Assembly: GCA_007449985.2 (NCBI GenBank)
Contig: VIIQ02000625.1
Location: forward strand, 372,001 to 436,000
Length of the DNA stretch: 64,000 nt
DNA from: Desmodesmus armatus
Lineage: Eukaryota > Chlorophyta > Chlorophyceae > Sphaeropleales > Scenedesmaceae
Reading direction: 5' to 3'
The notes beneath the pieces are model-generated. The model had not been told where the DNA came from. It did not search any database and saw nothing but the letters and a program-made list of their open reading frames with translations. A program made the position numbers and the translations under genes. Below are positions 23,915 to 37,047 of this stretch, piece after piece. Position 1 is the first letter of the stretch, and each line of letters starts with the position of its first letter.

Positions 23915-26900
23915 TCATGCAGCCCCACTTGTGCTCTCAACACCAGCCAACACCTTCAGTCCTGGCACCAGCCCCTGCAGCTGCTCTGTCCCTGCTGCAT
24001 CCTGGCTGCCTGCAGCTGCTGCCTTGAGGCTTTCCACCACACGCTCATGGAACTGCTGCACAAGTGCATGCTGCTCTGGCTCTAACTTCTCCTGCAGCAA
24101 TGTCAGCACACCCCCAATAGCCCTGCCAGGAATGCTCATGAGTCTGTGGCAGGTCTTCAGGACCAGCAGCGGCAGCGCCAGGGCCAGCACGGCTGCAGGA
24201 GACTGTTCGTCATGCAGCAGCTGCAGCAGCCGCGCCTTTTGGGAGGAGCAGGCCGCCTTTTCCGACTTCTTGTCAAGCCGCTTGAGGCGGATGCCGCACT
24301 CCTGCGCTGCTGCCTCCAGCTTGGCTATGAAATCCTGTGAAGCACGGCAGGGACGACAGGAACAGCAAGAACAGCAGGCAGATGCAGCCAGCAGCAGCAT
24401 CACTTGATGTTGATGTGTTTTACATGCTGCATGTACCTTGCCCATGCATACCGTAGTGTGTCACAAGCCACCTACAACACCAGGTACACAAGTGCTGCAG
24501 CTACGCTGCCTCTAAGTCCACGCCATCTGGCAGGGAAAAAACCCATCTGCACGGCCTGATTCATACTTTAGGCGTGCCTGTACAGGGTAAGGATCATGCT
24601 ACAGGATCATGATCCTCACGCACGCCTTGGCAGAGCCTGCAAGCATGATCAACGGCACCCCCCAGCTGACACAAGCATACAGCTAGGTAGCTGTAAACTG
24701 TAAACTTAGCGTGAAGAACTGTGAAAACCTGTAAAAGTAAAAAAACCTGTAAAAGAAGAGAAAAGAACATACCTGTGGGTCCACACCGCCTGCAGCCTCC
24801 ACAGCCTTTGCCAGCGGCTGCCCCACCTCAGCAGGCAAGCTCTTCACCAGCTTCGACCGCGTTGCTGGCGTCCAGCTGCTGCTGATAGATGCCGCTGGCT
24901 CGCCTGCTGCTGCCGTTGCTGCATCGTCCTCCCCAAACTCAAGCTCTGACCAAGACAGCAGGGCATCCAGAGCTTCTGTTGATGTGCCTCGCAACAGGTG
25001 CCGCTGCACCAGTGTCAGCGTGGCTTCGTCCTCCTGCACGCAACAACAGAACTAGCAGCTTCATCTGAAGCAAAGCTAACGCTTGACGAGCTTATGCACC
25101 CGGCCCCCTGGCTCCAGGGTCCCCTTATTGCCAACAACTGCTGCCAATGGCGGGACTGCACTGCCAAGGCTAGTTCGCCTGGCCAGTCAGCAGGCTTTCC
25201 CTCTTCGGCAAACAACCCCAATTGTCACATGCATAGAGGGTGTTCGGTGTATCTTCCTGGTGAGGCTCTGCCTCAGGCCTCCAGCAAGTGGGTTTGCCTG
25301 GGTGCGCTGTGTGCGGCCAGCTAGTGGGGTCCGCCCCTCCCGCCCCCCCCCCCCCGCCCCCGGAAAACAAGAAAAAATCACATGCACACACCTGCAGGAG
25401 CTCTGCCCCGTTGGCGTACAGCTGCAGCAGCACAAAGGCCTCCTCCAGGTTCTTGAGTGCAGCCTCCTTCAGCTTCTTCTTGGCCACTGCACCGCTGGTC
25501 AGCACACTGGCAAGTGCCTCCTGGTAGGCTGCTACTGCAGCAGGCCGCACCAGCTCAGCTACAGCCTTAGGCAGGGAGCCTGATGAGCCTGCAGCAATAC
25601 AGAGTGAAACATGACAGCACTGATGAAGCAGCTACAGTGCCAAGTGCATGCAAAAGAGTGCTTGTAGACTTGAGCCAGATGAGCCTGCCGCAACACAAAG
25701 TGACACAGCAGTGACCAAGTGCCTGTCCTGCCTGACGACTGTACACATTAGTGCAGCAGGAGAATAGACAAAACACATACCCCACACCAAAGCTATCAGC
25801 ACTCTCTCTCCAAAGCTTCTGCCAAACACTGTGTCGGAACTATAACCTTTGCAAGACGCTCGCCCCCCGCCAAATTCTCAAGTGCTACTCACCAGCATCC
25901 TGGTATAGGGGTGCTAGGCGATCTCATTGGTGAGGCTGTGCCTCGGGCCCCTGGCAGTTGTGTTCACCTGATTGCTGTGTGTGTGGCCAGCCGGTGGGAT
26001 TACGCCCCCCCCCTGGTAAAACAAAAAAACTCACCAGCATCCTCCATATCTGGATAGAGATTCAGCACCTGCTGTGCCAGCACATTCACACTGAGGATGG
26101 AGTTCACATCAGCACCGCCCTTCTGCTGCTTCCCGCCAGCTGCCGCCCCGCTGCTGCTGCTGTTCCCGGCTGCCTTGCTGCCTTTGCCCTTGGCGCCCGC
26201 AGCTGCCTTGCCCTTTTTGCCCTTCTTGCTGCCCATACTCCAGTCCTCGTCACTATCAGCACCCCCGGCCTCTGGCTGGGGCTGCAGTGAGCATGAATGT
26301 ACACATGTGCAGAGAGGAGAAACAGCGCACAGCCACAGCAAGCATACACGATGTTAGGCCAGAATACAACAGTACGCTGGCCAGCAATAGATTCTCTTGA
26401 TACAAGGGGCAGAGGATATCTAAAGAAAATTCTTGGAACCCACCCAAGCCAAGTGGTGCCAACACCACTGAGCTTGGTGTTGGCACCTGCAACAATGCCA
26501 CCTTCATTGTTGTAGGTGGCATGTTGCAGTGCCACCTTCCAGGCAGTGCAACAATGCCAGCATCATGTACACGTGCACAGCAGAACCCGATAAACAGGCA
26601 CAATGTGTGCCTGTCCACCAGGCCAGACTCCCATTCCTGATACACGCACAGCTTGACACAGCAGTCACTCCTGTCAAAGGTGCGCACCCTCTGCTTCAAG
26701 GGTGAAGCCGTTGTGGACTTCCTGCCAGCAGGTCCCGCTCCTGCACCTCCCGCCGCTGCTTCACTGCTGCCGTTGCTGCTGGCACCTGCCGCGCCCCCGC
26801 CAGCGCTGCTGCGCCGCGCATGCAGGGTTTTGTCAGCTTCCTGCTTCGCCAGCTCCTCTGCTTGCTGCTTGGCGCCTGAGATGAGGGCTGTGCTGACTAC

Positions 26901-29900
26901 ACAGGTGGTGCCCAGCACCTGCAGCAAAGCAAACACGCACATGCAGCGAAAAATGCATTTCCGCACACATCAACAAGTGACAGCACGCATCACACAGCAA
27001 CACTCGGCCCACTGGTCAATGCAAACACCCGCTTGAAGGATCCCAGTGACGCGCCAGCTGCTGCACGTGTAGTCAAAGCATGGCCATTGCCTGTCTCAAA
27101 GGCCACAAGGCTGTCATGCAGCACTTTTCAATGGTCCTGCCAAAGGCCTTAGCGAATGCCGACACCACTGCACAGAACTGCCGCCCAGCAGGCTTACCTG
27201 GGTAAGATTGTAGCTATATGCACGGGAAACTGCTGTACAAAGGTGTTTTGATAACTATGTGATGAAGATATGGCAGAGAATTGCCGCTTCAGCAGGCGTA
27301 CCTGGCCCCTCTTGTGCTCTGCATCCCGCGCCACACCCGCGCACTTGTCCAACAGCTGAGCAACATCAGCTGGGGCAAGGGACGGAGGCAGCACCGTCGC
27401 CACGTCCAGCCAGCTGCTGTTGTGCAGCGTTTCCTCAACGGCTGCGTCTGTCTGGGCGATGAGGTTCGGAGACACAAACACTGCATGCACAGGCAGCAGT
27501 AGAAGCGGCAGCGGCAACAGCAGCAATAAATGCCTCAGCTTTTGCAGTGTATAGCTTGGGCGCTGTCAAGGCATGTCCTACATGTGGTGGTTATAGGCAA
27601 GCTTGTAGGTCCAGGAACCCATGATGGCCAGGACAACACGGGCAATGCGTGGCCGGCAAACAGCAGTCATATGGCCAGCCCTGACTGTGACAGCAGCGAT
27701 GACAGCAGCAGCAGACAGGCCCGGCCCAGACCACGGCCCCAGCCCGTACAGGGCACGCCTATGCAGATGCTGCAGCTTGCCAATGGCCAACAAAGTTCTG
27801 GCTGTGACTTGGTACAGGACAGGCCTGCACACCCGTCAGGTACACTGGTCTTCCCTCCCACATATAGCTTGTGAGGTGCCAGTGCATGCAGGACGCACAC
27901 AATGCGCCCCTATATACATACCCCCCGTATTACCCCTGCATACGAAACACCCACCTGTATCTAGGGCAATCCCTTCTGGGAACCTCTTGCTGAGGTAGGT
28001 CTTCTCATTGCTGATGCCTGCCTTGCGCACCAAGTCGTACGCAACCCAGCCGTTCTGATTGTAAAACCCAGCCACTGCCGACTGCTGAGCTGCGGTGTGC
28101 ACAGTAGGCACCCAGCTGCCGCCGCCGCCCTTGGTGCTGCCCTGCACTGCTCCCTCAGCAATGAGCTCCTCCACAAGCTGGGCCAGCATGCTGTGGCCAC
28201 TGGTAAAGCCCTCCAGCCCTGTGGAGATAAATGGTACATGGGGGCAAGTTGGCCATAGAGCAACACAATATCAGCGACAGAGGTCTGCGCAGGAAATACT
28301 CAGAAAAACTGATCCTCCAAGGGTGGTACGAGCCTGAACGCAGAACCCACACAAGTTGTAGACGCACAAGCTACGAAGGCCTGGAGGCTGACGCTGTGTT
28401 TGCAGATGTGGCGGCTGGTAAAGCCCTCAAGCCCTGTGGAGATAGATGGTACATGGGGGCAAGTTGGTTGGTACAAGGCCATACAGCAACAGCACTGGCC
28501 ATTGAGGTTTGCGCAGGTGGGGCTCATGCAAAATGACCCCTCCCCCGCCAGTGGCGTACCGCAGCCACAGCAGTTAGCACTAAACAGAAACACAGAAGCC
28601 AACCAAGTTGCAGTAGCAGAACCCATGCAGGCCTGAAGGCTGTGTTTGCAGGTGTGCGCTGCGCACCAATTACTTTATGTAATGAACATCGGGAGCGGAC
28701 CCCCACCTGCTGGCCACACACACAACAGCCGAGTGAACCCGACGCGGCGCACCTATGCTCTTGACCAGCGCTGCCAGTGCCACAGGTGCCGCAGTGCCGC
28801 GCAGCGCACCGCGCAGCTGGGCCTTGATGTTGCGCACGTATGCAGGCGTGTACAGCAGGCCTCCATCCAGCTGCCCCTTGATGGTGCTGCCCATGCGGCT
28901 GCTGATGGTGCTGCGCAGGAGCTCCGTGTTGAGGGAGTAGGTGATCGCCAGGTCAGCCAGGCTCAGCACACCAGACTCCTGCAGGCCAGCGGCACAGGCA
29001 TGCCAAGAGTTTTGCGTTACATCGGTTTTTTTTCTGGGGTTTGAGCAGGCAAGCCTCCTGCACAGGCTTCATCACACTGCCACACAACATGGGCCATGCT
29101 GGAAGTACAGAGTGCAGGAAGAGCTGCGTGTAGGAGTGCGTAAAGGCTGCGACGCGACATGTCAACCCCATGCCTGCTTGAAAGGACCCAAGATACAGAC
29201 TGCACGGCCGCACGAACCCACCCTACCCTGCCCCACCTTCCGCTAGTTCACTCAGCACTTAGCACCTTCTCAAGCCCACCGTGGACATCCCTTCCAACAT
29301 AACCCTCCCAAAACACAACTCATGTGTTTAACAACCCTTCCCTACCCCAAGCTGCCACGTCAGCACACCTGCAGCATGTCGTTGACCTCAGCAGCTAAGG
29401 AGTCAAAGTACTGCGTGGTGATCAGCTCGCCTTGCGCATCCAGCACGCTGCCCCCAGCCTCCTCCACAATCAGCGCGACCTGCCAGCAGCACAGCCGCGA
29501 CGCCTGTTTGGCCAACTGCTTGGGGAACACCTCAGACAGTGGTCACGTCATTTTGACGTCACCTTGCATGGCCCTACGGTCACTTTGGGGGATGGGGGCC
29601 TTGAAAAGAGCCTTGGACAGGGCTAACTTGTTCGAATGTAACCAAGAGCGATGCAAGCAGCTGCTGTTCGAGTGAAATCACTGCCACCACCTGGCACCGC
29701 GCACCTGCTTCTCACAGTGCACCAAATCCACGCCGACAAGCGCTGGAAGCTCCGTAAGCTCTAGACGGCCACCAGCCTGCCTTAGCGCTGTCTGGATGTC
29801 TGCTTTGAGCCTGTCTGTGGTGATGTACTCCTTCCCATTGATCGTGTGCAGCAGGTCATCCCCAAACAGGCCCAGCTGCTTGAGTTTGAGCACCAGCTCC

Positions 29901-29983
29901 ACAACGTTGCGCTCAGACAGCCGCACTGAGGACTTCTTCTGCTGCTCGCTTTGCAGTGCCGACAGCAGGGATGTCAAGTCCAT
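23915..29983 (-). CDS. UFL1: E3 UFM1-protein ligase 1
   Basis: Ten exons: 29983-29705, 29479-29369, 28978-28753, 28218-27955, 27480-27302, 26918-26688, 26281-26035, 25588-25392, 25033-24773 and 24334-23915. They encode 804 residues, close to the ~790 of animal and plant UFL1. The N-terminus is diagnostic: RLSERNVVELVLKLKQLGL, TINGKEYITTDRL and LTELPALVGVDLVHCEKQ. LITTQYFDSLAAEVNDMLQ and the winged-helix exons 3-4 follow. A Lys/Ala-rich linker (exons 6-7, KKGKKGKAAAGAKGKGSK) precedes the C-terminal helical part. UFL1 transfers the ubiquitin-like modifier UFM1 from UFC1 to substrates at the ER, notably ribosomal protein uL24, together with DDRGK1 in animals. All phases match and no disruption is seen. 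Introns 3, 7 and 8 hold related dispersed repeats. The gene is divergent from the DUF3700 gene. Confidence 0.96.
26455..26528. repeat. two adjacent inverted repeats in UFL1 intron 6
   Basis: Arms 26455-26467 and 26475-26487 pair perfectly over 13 bp around a 7-nt loop. Arms 26488-26502 and 26515-26528 pair almost perfectly. They lie side by side in the intron between UFL1 exons 6 and 7. Confidence 0.75.
28193..28660. repeat. tandem duplication across the UFL1 exon 4 acceptor
   Basis: The segment around the exon 4 splice acceptor (about 28193-28260) is repeated in intron 3 at about 28408-28478. The adjoining intron sequence is similarly repeated (about 28333-28403 and 28585-28655). The copy keeps the CCACAG acceptor but not the rest of exon 4, so it is not a functional exon. 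Confidence 0.75.
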
Positions 29984-30615
29984 GATGTGAGACTGAGTTG
30001 ACAACCGGTGCAGAGAGAGGAACAAGGGACCGCCAGGGGCCTTCTGCCTGCTGGGTGATCTGCCAAGAAATGAACCAACCGTCAGCATGCACCAAGCAGC
30101 AGGGGCGATCCGTATTGGGTTCAACACTGACGCCTGCAACTGGATGCGCACAAGCAAAACAGTCCACGAACTTCGCTGCAAAGTTGTCCTGCCATAACAC
30201 AAATGACCCAACCAACCCGCGTCGAAAGCTTCCGTGCCACCCATTATTGTGACAATGATTATTCTTCGTATCTTGCCATCTTGTATATCCTGATCACCAA
30301 AACCATCCACACGTTGCTTTGTGTCGAACCTGTTCTCATTCGTGCTTGCTGAGCAGACAGGTGGCTCCACACCATGGTGTTTCACATGCTGGCTGTCTTT
30401 GACAGAGGTTTGTGCACGGACGTCAGCGCCCCGCGGGTGACAAGCAAACACATGATCCAAGCTTTCGAGATGCTTCAAGAGTGTCTCTGACGCCCAGCAT
30501 CGCTGCATATGCCATCTACCTTGCCCTATAGTACCCCCTGCATCATTACATTGGCTCTCCGGAACCAAGGGGTGGCCAATTGGCATCTGCTGCTGCTGAT
30601 GTGCTTCCTTTGTAC
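29984..30615. promoter_or_regulatory. shared divergent promoter region, UFL1 and DUF3700 gene
   Basis: About 630 bp separate the two divergent start codons. No TATA box is evident. Short open frames here have no domain. An additional 5' exon of the DUF3700 gene could hide in this interval. Confidence 0.5.
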
Positions 30616-33346
30616 ATGCTTCCAGAGACTGCTCGGGCTCCCGAGGGCCTTGAGTCATACAAGCTGGCCGAGAAGCCTCACCAGCACCCCAGTGAAGAAG
30701 ACGAGGAGAAGCTCAAGGTCTGGGCCTACAGATCTCGTGCAGGCAGAGTGGCTTCATTCGCGCTTTTGTGCAAGCATAGTAGCCAGCATGCTGCCTTGTT
30801 TCTCATCGCCAGCAGAACCGGCAGAAGATACAACCTAACCATCGCTTTCAAAATCCTGACCACCATCGCACCTGCATACCATGCTTGACATGCTTGTGCG
30901 CAGGAAGCTGCCCGAGCCAAGCTCCAGGTTGCGTATGAGCACAGCCGCCCAGAGGCCCGAAAGCTTGAGCTCCTGAGTCATGGCAACGGTTTCTCCTTCG
31001 AGGCCTCGCCATTCTGCAGCTACGCGCACAGGGAGGGCGTGCATGTCGTGCTGGCTGGAGAGGTGTCGGAGTGGCCTGGAATCTCAGCAGTCGCGGCAGC
31101 ACATGACGGTGAGCCCTGCAGCGGCCCCATAGTTGCAGCAGCAGCGCGGCACCTTTCATCTAGGCGCTAGATTGGCCCAATGGCAGTAAAGGGGCTCTGA
31201 CAGCCGCTGGTGCTCCATTGCAGCTGTGGACTTGCCCCAACTACCGACTCATCTCTATCCTGCTACTGCCGCTGCGTCGGTCGCTTGGTCTGGTCCTGCA
31301 GCATTCGTCCGCAACGAGCCGCCTCCGGAGCAGAATGATGCCCACTGGCTGTTGGACTTCTACAGTTCGTTCATGTCCTGCAGCGCTGATGACACCACAG
31401 AACGGGCCCTGGAGTGCTTGGCCAAGGTCAAAGCCTAGCTTCAGTAACAGTAGTCCAACTTTTGCTCAAATCCCAGCTGGTGGGATTTAGTCTGAGCAGA
31501 CTGGCCAGGGCAGCACGACATCCCTCTACCCATATTGCTGCTCAGTGTGCCACACAGGGAAGGGACGGCAGTGGACATGCAGCGCCAGTTGGACTGAACC
31601 CAGCACTGGTAACAATGTGAGGCAGCAGCATTCACCTGCAGGCAGCGCCCATGCTCAATCAACTCGAGTTGGGTGTGGCTGTCTGACTGTGCTGTTGGGC
31701 GTGTCTGCTTTGCACCTGCTGATGCACCCAGGTCAATGGCAGCTTTGCCTTTATCATCTATGACGAACTGCAGAAGCGCGTGTTTGCTGCTAGGGACGCT
31801 GAGGTGAGGCAAATGCAATGTGTGTTGACTTGCGAGTTGTGTGTGGTTTGGGGGCCGGGGGGAGAGTGGCGGCTGGGGTGCGTGCCTGGCCCAACATCAG
31901 GTGTGAGACCCCAACACTGTGTAGCTGGTGGTATCGAGATAGCGTCACTGTTCTGTGGAGGGCTGTCTGCAGCTGGGGGCAGCGCTGCAGGCAATGTGGT
32001 GCCTTATCACCAACTTCATTGGCTTTCCTCAGCACTATTTTTGGCACAGGCGATCATTCACTGCCTGTTGAAGGAGTCAGCTGTTCACAGCAGTTGCCCT
32101 GGCAGCTAGGTCCAAAGCCACCTTGCCTCTCCTGGCTGTATTCGTTGCTCATGTTCGTGTTTTCTCTTGGTCCCTCCATCCGTCAACACACTTTGTCATC
32201 CCCTGTCGCAACTGTTCAGCAGCAACCGGGGGGTGTTTCACGTCGTCTGTTGTGTGTGCCGTTTGTAGGGTGCCCAGCCGCTCTACTGGGGAGCCACTGA
32301 GGAGGGCCAGCTGCTGCTAGGCAGCCACTTGGATGAGCTGGAGGGGTGCAGCCCAACAGCAACTATGTTCCCACCTGGTGAGTCTGCCAGCACGCAACAT
32401 GCCTGGTGCTTCCTGTACATTCTGCTCTGCCGCAAGCCTCATTACTGCTGTCCATGTCAGTTCAGAGTAGTCCTCCAGTCTGCAATCCTGCCAGTGGGAC
32501 ATGTTGTCCGCGGGTTTGGATGAAGGCATTGGCTGACAGCTGTCGGTTGATAGCAGTGGTGGCACATCAGCCACAGGGGCAGCAGCCACCCTGTGGCCTG
32601 CTCGTCATGGCACTTCGGAGTATGGCCGTCGAGTGTGAGCCTGCCATTGTATGCATGTGGTTGTTGGTTTGCTGTATCCTGCAGGCACCCTGTTTGCCAG
32701 CACTCGCCACACGGTCGCCTTCAGCCCCGGGAACCAGGGCTGGGTGATCACTGAGGGGGAGTGGCCGGGACAGCTCATGAGCTTCATGCTGGACTCTGAT
32801 GGCCAGCACTGGCGGGGCATCAAGGTGGGGTGCTCAAGCCTTGACATGGTCGAATTGGGGTCTCTTTTATCATGGAGCCAAAGTTTGTCACATGAACACG
32901 ACAGATGTTTGCAATGGTTCCATGTAGACTCTTTCCCGGCGGTAGGGCCAACAGCACTTCAAAGAGCCTCTGCACTAATGTCCAATGCATCTGCACCTGT
33001 GGTGAAAATGTCCCGAATTGTGAGCATGAGCGTCAAATTTGCTAATCGCCAACTTCAAGCAGAGTTGTTTGCGGCGCACCAGCGACAGTCGAAGGCATTG
33101 CATGCTGTCCCAAGCGACGAAAGCGCCCTGTCTTGTGCTGTGTCTGCATGTGTTAGCACAGGGAGTACTTGTGTAGCCAGCACACTATGAACATGCAAGT
33201 CGCTCAAGTGTGTCTGCACATCACAACTGTCTGCGTGCCTGCAGGCCATCCCCCGCATCAACTCGCAGGGTCAGCTGTTTGGTGCCGTGTACAAGGTGGC
33301 CTCAGAGCGGCAGCTCAAGACAGAGGACTCGGGGGCCCAGCTGTGA
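30616..33346 (+). CDS. DUF3700-type class II glutamine amidotransferase-like protein
   Basis: Seven exons: 30616-30717, 30904-31108, 31224-31426, 31732-31803, 32269-32377, 32685-32824 and 33245-33346. They encode 310 residues and end in TGA. The start (MLPETARAPEGLESYKLAEK) resembles the N-terminus of plant aluminium-induced/TSJT1-like DUF3700 proteins. The core is an Ntn-type amidotransferase fold: GSFAFIIYDELQKRVFAARD, then AQPLYWGATEEGQLLLGSHL, corresponding to the plant YWG region. It ends with the IPRINSQGQLFGAVYKVAS segment typical of the family. No Cys follows the initiator Met, so glutaminase activity is doubtful. Plant members respond to aluminium, auxin and stress; their biochemical role is poorly known. 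Introns 1 and 3 use GTCTGG and GTCAAA donors, weaker than the GTGAGT/GTGCGT donors elsewhere. An upstream first exon is possible. Confidence 0.85.
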
Positions 33347-35058
33347 CAGTCGAGCGCATGCAGTACATAGAGGAGGGACGCACACACTAACGCTGACACC
33401 CTGTGTGTCATGTGGCCAGTGGCCCCACCGTGGGGCCAGCCTGTTGCTGTGGGCTTGGGCGTCTCTGGAAGTGTGCAGGGTGCTGGTGCTTGTGCTGAGA
33501 TCTTTTGGCTTGGGGTGGCACTGAGCTTGACGGGCGCTGCTGAGGTGCCTTGGGGTGTTATGGCTGAGGGTATTGTTGGCGCAATTCAGCAGAATTGTGT
33601 GTTGATCTGAGGGCGGCAATGTGCAGGTGCAACCAAGGAGATCATTCAATGGTTGCACTTATTGAAGTGCTGTTGCCCCTGTGCATCCTGCTTTCCTGTT
33701 GGGCCTGTGGCTGACACAGTATTGTGCCGGCGTGTCCATGCGAACCTGCGCATAGCTGCATGGATTGGTGTCATGTCATTTGCTGATCGGCATGTGTGTG
33801 CGCCCACACCATGGCTTGCGGCCCGTCTGCCTGGATTTGGTCGAGTGGTTTGTCATGCGTTGCGTTGCAGTGCTCAATGTAGCATCAGAGCTTGCCCTTT
33901 GTTCCCTGCTGCAGGGTTGGTGGTTGCGGTTACGTCATGTGGAATGTGACATCAGGTCATGCTGGCTGGTGTGCCGTAGGTTCGCTGGCTGACTGGCTAG
34001 TCGGGTGCACTGTGCTGCTGCTGCTTGGCCGCCTGAAAGGCTTGGTGGTGCAGCAGCTGCAGTGCTCACTGGCGTGTCATTATTGTGCAGGAGTTGTGAT
34101 TGTGTGGGTGATGTTTGTTGTCTGTTGTGTGTTGTTGGGAGCCCTGGAGGTGCAGTGGGTGAGCAGCAGAGGCACTGCATGCCGGGGTATGCTGTCACGG
34201 GGGTGGGAGTGATTGTAACTTTGGCGTGGAAAGGTGACTGTCAATATGGCTCATCTCAGCAGTTCAATGGTGGGTCGCAGGGATGCAGACAGTAAAAGCA
34301 GCAGTGCAAATCTCTGCTGACAGGAGCACACCATGGTGATGGTGTGCATTGTCAAGACATGCAGCCTGCATGGTGCCGGTAATATATGCAAGGCAGCACC
34401 ATAGTGCAGGTGAAGGGGCCTGCATCATGTCCAGAGGGCTGGTAGATGCAGCGTGACAACAGCAGCACGTGCCGACGCGCTGCCCTTACAACAGCAGCAG
34501 CACGTGCCATTGCTATCAGAACACAACGGTTGTGCCCACCAGTGAACCACCTTCAAACAACCTGCTTGCAGCGCTGCAGCTAGCATGCACAGGGCTCTCA
34601 TGGCAGACCTGAGCTTCCTTGCAGGCGCAAGTAAGTGCCACCCCTCCGGTACCACTTTTTTTCTCGTGGGCAGGGTGCGAAGCGAATTTGCTTGCAAGAG
34701 GAGGCCTTCATTGTGGGACTTTCATGGTTGCATCCTCAGCGTGGCGTGCCGTGCTGTGGGGCACGCCAGGTGCCATGGATACGGCCAGGCTGCAAGTACA
34801 GGAGCTGCAGCCACAGCAAACCCAAGCTGTAAGCAATTACATGCTTTGTGGCCTTCATGCACCTGGTGGGGGTGCGCCCTTACGTCTGCCAGCTGCCTGC
34901 AGGTGGGGTTCAGCCAAGACCTTCCCCCCTCCTAGTCAATGTTTTTGTCTGCCTGGTATCCAAGCTGAGCTCTTCCTGATTGTGTTTCTCCTTTCAACAC
35001 ACAAGCGTTTACAGTCCTCTCCCAGCTTCGGGATAACTCAGCCTGCTCCAAGCAAACC
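33347..35058. other. 3' flank of DUF3700 gene and 5' flank of histone H3
   Basis: About 1.7 kb between two plus-strand genes. A plus-strand open frame running from 34619 into the H3 gene is out of frame with H3 and has no domain. A TGTAA lies at 34214-34218 but is far from the DUF3700 stop. No extra gene is supported. Confidence 0.4.
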
Positions 35059-36201
<1,143 letters not shown>

Positions 36202-36591
36202 GCAGCCCTCCTCAGCATGCAGCTGTAGCAGCAGCGACTGCGGCTTGCTAGCAGCTGCTACAGGCATATTGGTGTAAAGCAGCAGTGGCGGTGCAGCTTG
36301 CCTTTTGCGCCTGCCAGGTTGTTGGCTGCATGGCAGCTGCAGCAGGCAGCATGCCACTGTTTGCTGTACCCACCTGACACCTGGCATTGCCCCATGCTGT
36401 GGGTTTGTGCATCAGCTTTTGACAGTTTTTAATATGTTGATAGGTTGTTCAGATATGGCAAAGGTGCTCTGCTCTTGTTTGGGTGTTCATGCGCCTGCAA
36501 CCCAGGAGGTTGGGAGGGATGTGCGCTTTGAAGGCCCTGAAGAGTCATCCACCCGTCATGCTGTGTTTACTACTGTATCTCCTCTGCATGT

Positions 36592-36596
36592 TGTAA
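36592..36596 (+). terminator. TGTAA polyadenylation signal, histone H3
   Basis: TGTAA on the plus strand, about 390 nt after the H3 stop. A poly(A) signal would fit a replication-independent H3; no histone stem-loop was noticed. Confidence 0.4.
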
Positions 36597-37016
36597 CAAA
36601 TTGACTGGCAGCCCTTTTGTCGATGCAGCATCAAGTGAAGTGGTGGGCGCTTTTCCTGCAGGTGGTATATAATAGCATAGAACGTCTAACGCCCGGGTGG
36701 TGTCAGTACTGCATCGATTCCGTCCTTACTGTTTTTGATGCAGAGTGTGTACCCTGGACTGTGACTGGGCTGTCACAGGCGGCTACTAGTAGTTATCCGG
36801 GTGAGGCTTTCTAAATGCAGGGCTGCTGCTGCCAAGGTGCTAAACAGTTGCTGCTGCTGGGGTGCTGCTGCTGGACTTGCTGCTGCTGATGGCCCTTCAC
36901 GGCCTTCCAAGGCCCTGGAACGTAGCGCTTTCAAGATTGCAACAACATGTGACACGATCGAGCACCATTATGGCACTGGACTGGTCGCTCACACTCTGGG
37001 CTCAACTGCAAGCTTG

Positions 37017-37047
<31 letters not shown>

